Assembly (NCBI GenBank): GCA_018969455.1
Contig: JAGWYI010000273.1
Location: forward strand, 1-6,049
Source: Bacteroidota bacterium
GTDB lineage: Bacteria > Bacteroidota > Bacteroidia > Chitinophagales > Saprospiraceae
Direction: 5' to 3'
DNA: 6,049 nucleotides
Shown here: positions 1-5,932 of the stretch, in pieces
How positions within the stretch are numbered: the first letter of the stretch is position 1
How the letters are laid out: every line of letters starts with the position of its first letter
The notes under the pieces: generated by a model
The model's input: only the letters and a program-made list of their open reading frames with translations
Database searches by the model: none
Told to the model about the DNA's origin: nothing
Made by a program: the position numbers and the translations under genes

Positions 1-2
1 CG

Positions 3-1370
3 GGCAAACTGAAGCGTATTGCACAAATAGACCGCACAGCGGTACCAGCCGGACAGAATGACACTGCTCCGACGGATTTGGGTAACTGGGAATCTTCCGG
101 TATTTTGGATGTATCCTCTTTGTTTGGCGTAACCAACAACAACATTCTGATGGTAGCGGTTACGCAGGCACATAGCGTGAGCGGCGGCCCAATTACATCG
201 AATAATTTGACCGAAGGTGGTCAGATTTTGTTTATCAATGGCAACCGTCCATGCGAATTGAAACTTCAAGACACCTTTGCAGTTTGTCAGGGTGGACTGA
301 TTGAAATCAAGTCGCCATTGGAGTTCCAGGGTTTCCAAACAACCAGCGGTATTGTATCTACCTTGCAATTTACCCAATCTGGTCAGTACACCGTAAACGC
401 TATCAGCCCGAATGGTTGTGTCGCTTCTGAAGTCGTAACCGTTGTTGTAAATCCATTGCCAACAGTTGAATTGGGCGCCAATGGTCAGCCAATCTGTTCT
501 GGCAATACCATAACACTTGATGCGGGCAACCCGGGTTCAAAATATCTGTGGAGCACCAACGCAACGACCCAAACTATTTTAGCAACAGCGGCGGGAACGT
601 ATACCGTAACGGTAACATCTGCAGCAGGTTGTACGAAATCAGACGACATTGTTATCACACAGGGAATAACACCAGTGGTTAATATAGGCGCTGATAAGTC
701 CATCTGTCAAGGCAAAGTAACTACCTTGAATGCAGGTAATCCAGGCGCTTCGTTTGCATGGTCAAACGGTCTCACAACCCAGTCCATCACCGTAAGCACT
801 GGCGGTACTTATAGCGTAACGGTAACAAATACCGATGGTTGTACAGCATCCGACAATGCAGCGATTACCGTGAATCCATTACCAGTGGTTAACCTTGGTC
901 CAGATACAACGGTATGTACCAGCAATTTGCCACTTACACTTGGCGTTTCTGGCGCCTTCGCTTCCTACTTCTGGAGCACAGGCGACCCAACACCAACGAC
1001 TCAGGTAAGTGCTTCTGGTACTTATATCGTAACGGTTGTGGATAGCAATGGCTGTGAAAATAAGGATGATATCAAAGTCACGGTTGTGGTTTGTTCGGCT
1101 ACACAAGAGCAATCCTTAACGGGCGAAATGAAATTGTATCCTAACCCGTCAACAGGGTTGGTAAACATCCAACTGAATAAGTTCGAATCGGGTGAATACC
1201 AATTGAGTGTAACAAGCGCAGATGGACGTCTGGTTCAAAACCAACGCCTGGTTGTAGCGGGTGATCATGCTTCACTGCCGTTGAATCTGACTTCGGCATC
1301 AAAAGGCATCTACATCGTCAAATTGCAATCTCAAAACGGAATGCTGGTACGCCGTTTGGTGATCCAGTAA
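3..1370 (+). CDS. Secreted T9SS-sorted protein with DUF839/PhoX-like C-terminal end and four PKD/Ig-like repeats (5' partial)
   Basis: The frame is open from the left edge, so the gene begins upstream; the TTG at 78 is internal, not a start. 455 codons are visible. The first ~80 residues, with 'NWESSGILDVSSLFG', a 'TQAHS' segment and 'LTEGGQILFING', resemble the end of DUF839/PhoX- or phytase-like secreted phosphoesterases. This is family resemblance from memory, so the enzyme assignment is tentative. Four PKD/Ig-like modules follow at roughly 252-455, 456-668, 669-878 and 879-1097. Each has a Cys pair about 45 residues apart and a W/F-S-(T/N)-G...GTYxVTV...GC pattern; the pairs are disulfide candidates. 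From about 1128 a type A T9SS sorting domain starts, with YPNP at 1137-1148, SADGRLV, KGIYIVKL and a final RRLVIQ. Such tails direct export across the outer membrane and are normally removed by the PorU sortase. The product is inferred to be cell-surface or released. A hairpin follows 20 bases after the stop. Confidence 0.85.
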   Translation, partial: GKLKRIAQIDRTAVPAGQNDTAPTDLGNWESSGILDVSSLFGVTNNNILMVAVTQAHSVSGGPITSNNLTEGGQILFINGNRPCELKLQDTFAVCQGGLIEIKSPLEFQGFQTTSGIVSTLQFTQSGQYTVNAISPNGCVASEVVTVVVNPLPTVELGANGQPICSGNTITLDAGNPGSKYLWSTNATTQTILATAAGTYTVTVTSAAGCTKSDDIVITQGITPVVNIGADKSICQGKVTTLNAGNPGASFAWSNGLTTQSITVSTGGTYSVTVTNTDGCTASDNAAITVNPLPVVNLGPDTTVCTSNLPLTLGVSGAFASYFWSTGDPTPTTQVSASGTYIVTVVDSNGCENKDDIKVTVVVCSATQEQSLTGEMKLYPNPSTGLVNIQLNKFESGEYQLSVTSADGRLVQNQRLVVAGDHASLPLNLTSASKGIYIVKLQSQNGMLVRRLVIQ

Positions 1371-1390
1371 TCCAAATTACCATGGTTTTT

Positions 1391-1427
1391 CGGCTGCATC
1401 GAACGTTCGATGCAGCCGATTTTTTAT
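1391..1427 (+). terminator. Rho-independent terminator after the PKD-repeat gene
   Basis: A perfect 28-base palindrome (1391-1418, arms cggctgcatcgaac and gttcgatgcagccg) is followed directly by an A and a run of six T. It lies 20 bases after the TAA at 1368-1370. The base run before the palindrome is T-rich rather than A-rich, so it should act mainly on plus-strand transcription and insulate the next secreted-protein gene. Confidence 0.85.
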
Positions 1428-1573
1428 GTTTACAGGAACGCTGCTCGAAATGCCGTATGTATTGCCATATTTGGTGCTGATTTTAAAAGGTTTTGCCAAT
1501 TATCGTGCGCAAATGCATGGATCGTGGTGGGATATGCCAACACCCTGAAATGCCGTTAAATTTTTGATGGATT

Positions 1574-3106
1574 ATGAAACCAATGCCATATTCAAAAAAC
1601 ACCTTACTCCCTACTTTGGGAGCAATTTTGGCGCTTTTTATCTTATTATCTTCCTTTGCGGATAATCCGCCCAACGGCAATACCGGAGCGCCTTTTAACG
1701 ATCGATGCAACAATTGTCACCTCGGATTCAATCCAAATGGATATAGCGGAATTGTTGAACTCTCGGGTCTGCCAGGCATTGTTCAGCCAGATAGTACCTA
1801 TCTGTTAACCCTTACAATGACTCCTACGGGCGGATCACCGCTGGAAGCCGGATTTCAAATGGTGGCTGCCGATGTAAAAAATGCAAATGCAGGTGTTTTT
1901 CAATCTGTTGATGTATTTACAGGGGTAGATTTTGCGGGAAATCGCTATTACGTTGAACATAGAGAACCCAAGGTTTTTATAGGCAATAACCCAGTATCCT
2001 GGACCTTTAAATGGGTTGCTCCGGCTATGGCCGCTTGTAATACCATTACTTTCTATTATGTAGGTAATTTTTGCAACGGAACCGGATCCGGAGGTGATTG
2101 GTCGTATTATTTAAATAAAACTGTGCAATTATCAAACCCTCCCCTAAGTGGAATTCCAGATACGATTCAAGCGCCAAATTGCCCAAACGAAAGCAATGGT
2201 ACTGCAAAAGTTATGCCGCTTAATGGAAAAGCGCCTTATTCTTATTCATGGTCAAATGGCCAAAACGCGCAACAAGCAATTCAACTTGCCGCCGGCAATT
2301 ATACGGTGACCATTGCAGATGCAAGTCCGTGTTCAAGCATACTAACCATACTGGTGCCCGATGGGGTTGATACGCTTCCTCCAAGCATAAACTGCCCAAA
2401 CGGGGTAACAGTTTGTGCAGGAGACACCGTCGTTTATGCAGATCCAATGGTTATAGACAATTGCGATGAAAATCCAGAACCCCCTGTTCTATTATCAGGC
2501 CAAAACTCAAATACCATTTTCCCGGAAGGGACAAGTGTTGTGGTGTTTCAAAGCACCGATTTTGCAGGAAATACTTCAAGTTGCTCTTTTACAGTCCAGG
2601 TGCAAAACCCGCCCGCAATTACCCTCGACTCCATTTTCAATGACATCGATACCTTGGGCTTAGGCGCTATTTACGTGACCGCCGATAGTACCGTAAGCAA
2701 TTATTTTTGGAAAAAAAACAACGTTTTTTTCAGCAATCAAGCCGATTTAACCGGGCTATTCAGTGGCGTATACACTTTATATGTAACAAATAACCTGGGC
2801 TGTATCGATTCAATTGCGGATATCAATTTGATAAATACTGTTGCAATTCAGGGGCCGGGATATCAACAGGAAACCTGCTCAATCCGCCCCAACCCCGCAC
2901 AGCGCCAAATCGAATTGTACCCCGTTTCCCATCCAATTAAAAGCATACAGGTTTTTAATCAGGAAGGAAAAGCCGTGTCCTGTTGGTTTAAAACGACCCC
3001 CAATACTGCGTTTATAGACATTCAACACCTCATTCCGGGTGTTTACAACCTGTTTGTGCTGTTTAAAAACAACCAAACCCAACATTTTATATTTATCAAG
3101 GAGTGA
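1574..3106 (+). CDS. Secreted choice-of-anchor V-like protein with CxxCH motif, SprB, HYR and Ig-like modules and T9SS tail
   Basis: Complete 510-residue protein. Residues 1-29 form a signal peptide with hydrophobic core LLPTLGAILALFILLSSFA; start at 1574, though the ATG at 1583 (Met4) is possible. Residues about 33-187 match the choice-of-anchor V pattern: NTGAP, then CNNCH (Cys45, Cys48, His49), a beta-rich Reelin-like stretch with EAGFQMVAAD, YYVEH, SWTFKWVAP and ITFYYVGN. About 195-262 resembles an SprB repeat (NGTAKV, YSYSWSNG, GNYTVTIAD). About 266-343 resembles a HYR domain (PPSINCP, DNCDENPEP, FPEGTSVVVFQSTDFAGN, CSF). About 347-418 is Ig-like. Residues about 435-510 form a T9SS sorting domain with RPNP in place of YPNP and IPGVYNLFV. 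The inferred product is an exported surface protein. The CxxCH motif could bind heme c, but the family role is unknown to me. The gene is probably monocistronic: a terminator lies upstream and a convergent gene downstream. Confidence 0.87.
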   Translation: MKPMPYSKNTLLPTLGAILALFILLSSFADNPPNGNTGAPFNDRCNNCHLGFNPNGYSGIVELSGLPGIVQPDSTYLLTLTMTPTGGSPLEAGFQMVAADVKNANAGVFQSVDVFTGVDFAGNRYYVEHREPKVFIGNNPVSWTFKWVAPAMAACNTITFYYVGNFCNGTGSGGDWSYYLNKTVQLSNPPLSGIPDTIQAPNCPNESNGTAKVMPLNGKAPYSYSWSNGQNAQQAIQLAAGNYTVTIADASPCSSILTILVPDGVDTLPPSINCPNGVTVCAGDTVVYADPMVIDNCDENPEPPVLLSGQNSNTIFPEGTSVVVFQSTDFAGNTSSCSFTVQVQNPPAITLDSIFNDIDTLGLGAIYVTADSTVSNYFWKKNNVFFSNQADLTGLFSGVYTLYVTNNLGCIDSIADINLINTVAIQGPGYQQETCSIRPNPAQRQIELYPVSHPIKSIQVFNQEGKAVSCWFKTTPNTAFIDIQHLIPGVYNLFVLFKNNQTQHFIFIKE

Positions 3107-3235
3107 TCTAAAACAAACAAAACGAATTCTTTTTATAGTCAACGCAAAGTGGTTATGAAAACAGTTGTCTTCTAATTCATTGAAAATCATTTTTTTATCC
3201 ATCCATCCTTCAAATCCATTTAAATCTAGGTATAA

Positions 3236-4210
3236 TCAGGCAAACCGCAACTCCCGCCAGGCCTTTTGCTGTGCCTTGCTCAAAAACGTCCAGGCAACAA
3301 TCCGCGCAGTTTTATTGCCGGTACCCATCGGAATCGTTTTTACTTCAGCCGCCGCTGCAGCCACCAACGCTTCCTGCACCGCTTTCAGGTTCGATTGTTT
3401 GGAAACCAGGGTCGTAAACCAAAAACAGGAATGCATAAACTGCCGACTCTGCTTGACCATATCTAAAATAAAGCCGCGTTCGCCGCCTTCACAAGTAAGT
3501 TCGCTCGGCTGTCCGCCAAAATTTTTCACCGGAACCTTCATTTTGACCTTCTTTTTACCCCTTAAATTGGCCAACTTGCGTAAAGTGCCCGAATCTGCCT
3601 CCTCCATGCTGGCATGAAACGGCGGGTTACAGATGCTAAAATCAAAATATTCTCCTTCCTGTATAATACCGTAAAAAATATCCTTGGGGTTGCTTTGTAA
3701 ACGACAGGCCACCTTTCCTGATAACACAGTATTGTTATCCACAATTTTTTGGGCCGACTCCAACGCAACAACATCAATATCCGAACCCACAAACGACCAA
3801 CCGTACGCCTTGTTGCCCACCATCGGGTACACGCAATTGGCCCCAATACCAATATCTAAACATGCTATTTTGGGGCCAACCGGAATTTTGCCAAAATTAC
3901 TACCGCCCAATAAATCGGCCACATGGTGCAAATAATCCACCCGGCCCGGAATCGGCGGACACAAATAACCATCCGGAATATCCCAGTACTCAATATCATA
4001 ATGGAGTTTCAGCAAAGCCAGGTTTAGCATTTTTACTGCCGCCGGATTGGCAAAATCAACCGTAGCGTCGCTGTATATATTCCGGGTCACAAAGGGCGCC
4101 AAATCCGGACAAACCGCAACCAATGCCGAAAAATCGTACCGCTCCCGATGTAAATTGCGTGGATGTAATTTCGGCTTGACCTGCGGATGCACTGTTTTCC
4201 CTTTCGACAT
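3236..4210 (-). CDS. rlmF: 23S rRNA (adenine(1618)-N(6))-methyltransferase RlmF
   Basis: 324 residues, close to the roughly 308 of the E. coli protein (YbiN). The enzyme uses S-adenosylmethionine to methylate N6 of A1618 in 23S rRNA, in the cytoplasm. Family signatures seen in order: LHPRNLHRERYDF (15-27), NIYSDATVDFANPAAVKMLN (44-63), WDIPDGYLCPPIPGR (76-90), the SAM-binding loop LDIGIGAN (118-125), acidic SDID (143-146), the N6-adenine methyltransferase catalytic motif NPPF (195-198) followed by HAS, then RKLANL, NFGGQ, CEGGERGFI (240-248) and WFTTLVSK (264-271). A basic KKKVKMK insert sits at 219-225. No key motif is missing. The ATG at 4208-4210 is favoured because it precedes the conserved N-terminus by a normal distance and follows a plausible promoter. 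It is a housekeeping gene lying between surface-protein genes; its stop is 129 bases from the convergent gene's stop and no clear terminator hairpin lies between. Confidence 0.95.
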   Translation of the reverse strand: MSKGKTVHPQVKPKLHPRNLHRERYDFSALVAVCPDLAPFVTRNIYSDATVDFANPAAVKMLNLALLKLHYDIEYWDIPDGYLCPPIPGRVDYLHHVADLLGGSNFGKIPVGPKIACLDIGIGANCVYPMVGNKAYGWSFVGSDIDVVALESAQKIVDNNTVLSGKVACRLQSNPKDIFYGIIQEGEYFDFSICNPPFHASMEEADSGTLRKLANLRGKKKVKMKVPVKNFGGQPSELTCEGGERGFILDMVKQSRQFMHSCFWFTTLVSKQSNLKAVQEALVAAAAAEVKTIPMGTGNKTARIVAWTFLSKAQQKAWRELRFA

Positions 4211-4232
4211 TGCTCAAATTTTTAGAAAAACA

Positions 4233-4240
4233 CAAAGATA
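4233..4240 (-). promoter_or_regulatory. Candidate Bacteroidota -7 promoter element of rlmF
   Basis: On the minus strand this reads TATCTTTG, an exact match to the Bacteroidota -7 consensus TAnnTTTG. It lies 22 bases before the rlmF ATG, which would give a short leader. The -33 element is not clear: no TTTG sits at the usual spacing, only TTG triplets closer in. The match is to an 8-base degenerate motif, so chance occurrence is possible. Confidence 0.4.
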
Positions 4241-4261
4241 GCCCCAATTTTTCAATCGCTT

Positions 4262-4282
4262 GCGCTGGGTTCAACCCAGTGT
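4262..4282. promoter_or_regulatory. Inverted repeat upstream of the rlmF promoter
   Basis: ctgggtt and aacccag (4265-4271 and 4273-4279) are perfect arms around one base, extendable by G-T and C-G pairs to 4262-4282. It lies 22 bases beyond the candidate -7 element, about where a -33 region or an operator would be. No T run follows, so it does not look like a terminator. Its role is unknown; an operator is a guess. Confidence 0.25.
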
Positions 4283-4417
4283 ACCTTTATCACAACCCGA
4301 CGATCGTTTCCTTCAGTTTTTCTAGTGGCGAAACATAATTATCGTGGTATGTGTCCACTAAAATTCTTGTTATTGAAGGTTTTATAAATTAAAGATTACC
4401 TAAAAGGCTAAAAATTA

Positions 4418-4448
4418 GCCTTCCCAAAAGCGAAACTTTTGAGAAGGC
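4418..4448 (-). terminator. Terminator hairpin after the inner lipoprotein gene, with an overlapping alternative hairpin
   Basis: The arms 4418-4430 and 4436-4448 pair over 13 bases around a 5-base loop, 37 bases after the lipoprotein stop. One position is imperfect: in minus-strand RNA it is a G-U pair, whereas in plus-strand RNA it would be a C-A mismatch. That favours function on the minus strand. A U-rich stretch follows (taattttta in that direction). A second, mutually exclusive 8-bp hairpin (arms 4404-4411 and 4415-4422) overlaps the distal arm. The equivalent hairpin of the outer unit is at 5284-5326. Confidence 0.7.
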
Positions 4449-4485
4449 CAAAATTTATCGTATATCGCACAATTACAATACAATC

Positions 4486-5058
4486 CTACTGCAATTTCAA
4501 ATGAAACTTTCCTTCCGTTAAATTGATTGCCGGGTCCAAACCCCAACTGTTCGGAGCACTGATGTTATTGCCAATGGTAAAAAATTGAAAACGCCCCTGC
4601 ACAATTCCTTTGATCGAATCATACGATACCACTTCAATAAAATGGTCGGTTCGGGTGCTGTCAGCATAATATCTACCAATTAATTGGTCTTGATCCTGGG
4701 CAACAAGAAGAACCATTTGCGGGATTAGGTTGTTTGTTGTGTCAAGACCTATATATTTTTCCAAGATGTATTTTCCAGGTTTTGTTGGAATATCCTTAAC
4801 AAATGCAGTAAATGACCGCGCGTAGTAAGTCGTGTAGTTCATGTACAATTTAAAAACGTCTTTTCGTTTAGGGTAATAAAACTGATTTGTTGTTAATGGC
4901 CAATGTTCACTGTTGCTCGTGCAGGTACATTTTCCCAACTCAATCACATCTTTTATGGTATCGGTTGGGCTGACAGGTACTTCCTGAGATTGCTCCTTTT
5001 TGCAGGCTTCGCCCAGGAACAGCAAGGCGAGAAAAAAACATGGAAGATATCGAAACAT
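4486..5058 (-). CDS. Putative lipoprotein of unknown function, inner tandem copy
   Basis: 190 residues. The N-terminus has a short hydrophobic signal (YLPCFFLALLFLG) and then EACKKEQ; Cys19 followed by Lys-Lys is typical of Bacteroidota lipoproteins. The lipobox is not classical, since Gly occupies -3 and Leu -4. The mature part starts with a Pro/Ser/Thr-rich linker, then a CTC pair (Cys44, Cys46), RKDVFKLYMNYTTYY, DIPTKPGKY, QDQDQLIG, and the ending GRFQFF...LTEGKFHLKLQ. The overall beta-rich layout and 'GkF' ending recall DUF6252-type Bacteroidota lipoproteins, but I cannot assign a family. Its ATG is 3 bases after the stop of a T9SS sorting-domain stub (TAA-GCC-ATG), suggesting inherited translational coupling. 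A terminator follows. It is about 82% identical to the outer copy by my count (34 differences), with 30 of those between residues 24 and 132. I see no promoter of its own between the preceding hairpin and the start. Confidence 0.85.
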   Translation of the reverse strand: MFRYLPCFFLALLFLGEACKKEQSQEVPVSPTDTIKDVIELGKCTCTSNSEHWPLTTNQFYYPKRKDVFKLYMNYTTYYARSFTAFVKDIPTKPGKYILEKYIGLDTTNNLIPQMVLLVAQDQDQLIGRYYADSTRTDHFIEVVSYDSIKGIVQGRFQFFTIGNNISAPNSWGLDPAINLTEGKFHLKLQ

Positions 5059-5061
5059 GGC

Positions 5062-5271
5062 TTATTTTGGATTTTGAATGATGAATTTTAAAGATTTTGT
5101 TTCTGCGCTTGAAATCAGCTGCAGCGAATACAGCCCGTTTTTCAATCCTTTTGCATTTAATTGATACAGGCCCTGTTCTACCCTGATGGCCATTCCAGCG
5201 AACATCAAGGCGCCGTTGGCATCAAAAACATTTACCCGCAAATTGGGCTCACGGTTGTTGTATTTTATCAT
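5062..5271 (-). pseudogene. Orphan truncated T9SS C-terminal sorting-domain stub
   Basis: The 69 codons read as the last three quarters of a type A T9SS sorting domain: LRVNVFDANGALMF, a short variable strand, then GLKNGLYSLQLISS and the basic end SLKFIIQNPK. The usual YPNP start, any passenger domain and a signal peptide are absent. An in-frame TAA lies immediately before the ATG at 5269-5271, so no longer protein can be read here. A sorting domain without a signal peptide cannot reach the periplasm, so I treat this as a leftover of duplication rather than a working protein. It could still be translated and help ribosomes reach the lipoprotein start 3 bases downstream. Its last 120 bases, including spacer (5059-5178), match 5930-6049 with no difference that I can find. 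Confidence 0.7.
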
Positions 5272-5283
5272 TTATTTTGCCAC

Positions 5284-5326
5284 AAAATGGCCTTCTCAAA
5301 ATTTTCGCTTTTGAGAAGGCCATTTT
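5284..5326 (-). terminator. Strong terminator hairpin after the outer lipoprotein gene
   Basis: The arms 5284-5301 and 5309-5326 are perfect over 18 bp with a 7-base loop (ttttcgc) and A/T runs at the stem base. It lies 30 bases after the outer lipoprotein stop. The symmetry means it could terminate in either direction. It stands between the outer lipoprotein gene and the inner sorting-domain stub and lipoprotein, so it should reduce transcription entering the inner unit. Confidence 0.8.
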
Positions 5327-5356
5327 TTATTGCATATCGCACAATTACAATAAATC

Positions 5357-5929
5357 CTACTGCAACTTCACGTGAAACTTCCCTTCTGTTAAATTGATTG
5401 CCGGGTCCAAACCCCAACTGTTCGGAGCACTGATGTTTTTACCAATGGTAAAAAATTGAAAACGCCCCTGCACAATTCCTTTGATCGAATCATACGATAC
5501 CACTTCGATAAAATGGTCGGTTCGGGTGCTGTCTATTTCATAGGCTCCGATTAATTGATCTTGATCCTGGGAAACAAGAATAACCACTTGTGGGATCAAA
5601 TTATTGGGATTGTCAAGGATTTTGTATTTTTCCAAGCTGTATTTTCCGGGCTTCGTTGGAATATCTTCAACAAAAGCCGTGAATGACCTCCAGTAATACG
5701 TGGTGTAGTTCATGTATAGTTTAAAAACGTCTTTTCGATTCTGATAATAGTTTTGGCTTGCTGTTAATGACCATTTATCCTTGTTATTCAAGCAGGTACA
5801 TTTCCCCAATTCAATCACATCTTTTAAGGTATCGGTTGGGTTGACTGTAATTTCGGGTGCTTGCTCCTTTTTGCAGGCTTCACCCAGTAGCAGTAGGGCG
5901 AGAAAAAAACATGGAAGATATCGAAGCAT
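5357..5929 (-). CDS. Putative lipoprotein of unknown function, outer tandem copy
   Basis: 190 residues, same length and collinear without gaps with the inner copy. Signal YLPCFFLALLLLG precedes EACKKEQ (Cys19 as lipidated residue; lipobox non-classical as in the sister). Features kept in both copies: CTC at 44-46, RKDVFKLYMNYTTYY, a conserved aromatic run, DIPTKPGKY, LIPQ, QDQDQLIG, and residues 133-190, which differ at only two positions. Features that differ: the linker after the lipid anchor, residues 47-64, and surface-type residues at 80-132 (for example Ala80 to Trp, Arg129 to Ala, Tyr131 to Glu). Its ATG is 3 bases after the stop of the T9SS-tailed gene entering from the right, so the two are probably one operon with coupled translation. 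A strong hairpin follows. The inferred role is an outer-membrane or periplasmic accessory to the upstream exported protein; the molecular function is unknown. Confidence 0.87.
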   Translation of the reverse strand: MLRYLPCFFLALLLLGEACKKEQAPEITVNPTDTLKDVIELGKCTCLNNKDKWSLTASQNYYQNRKDVFKLYMNYTTYYWRSFTAFVEDIPTKPGKYSLEKYKILDNPNNLIPQVVILVSQDQDQLIGAYEIDSTRTDHFIEVVSYDSIKGIVQGRFQFFTIGKNISAPNSWGLDPAINLTEGKFHVKLQ

Positions 5930-5932
5930 GGC

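Larger units (their letters stand above)
4418..5289. repeat. Tandem duplication, inner unit (872 bp)
   Basis: This unit carries a hairpin, a lipoprotein gene and a T9SS sorting-domain stub, and is repeated directly by 5290-6049. Corresponding points are 871 bases apart through the lipoprotein gene (stop ends 4486 and 5357; start codons 5058 and 5929). They are 872 apart at the hairpin, because of a one-base difference near 4480. Weak similarity may extend left to about 4405. The right boundary falls close to 5272-5277, just after the sorting-domain stub. Confidence 0.9.

Noticed and set aside
1466..1473. CATATTTG upstream of the second secreted-protein gene as a TAnnTTTG-like promoter
   Set aside because: The first base departs from the consensus and no -33 element is at the right spacing; too weak to list as a feature.
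2711..2730. Eight A followed soon by seven T inside the second secreted-protein gene, a possible slippage or phase-variation tract
   Set aside because: The frame is intact through the tract and into a good T9SS tail, and the runs are short for an AT-rich stretch; nothing shows variation.
3107..3235. Bidirectional terminator expected between the convergent stops
   Set aside because: Only short A-T runs and an EcoRI-like gaattc palindrome with weak flanks are present; no stable stem with a T run could be found.
3165..3617. Plus-strand open frame of 150 codons opposite the 3' part of rlmF
   Set aside because: It overlaps the strongly recognisable rlmF gene on the other strand and its translation has no coherent domain or signal; it is a shadow frame, as are the other overlapping frames across 3236-4274.
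4323..4360. tagtgg and ccacta inverted repeat in the gap between rlmF and the inner lipoprotein
   Set aside because: Only 6 bp of stem with a 26-base loop; expected by chance in such a region.
4486..5929. Tandem genes as a toxin-immunity or mobile-element array
   Set aside because: No nuclease, ADP-ribosyltransferase or other toxin motif, no recombinase, and no terminal repeats are visible. Both products look like ordinary anchored lipoproteins.
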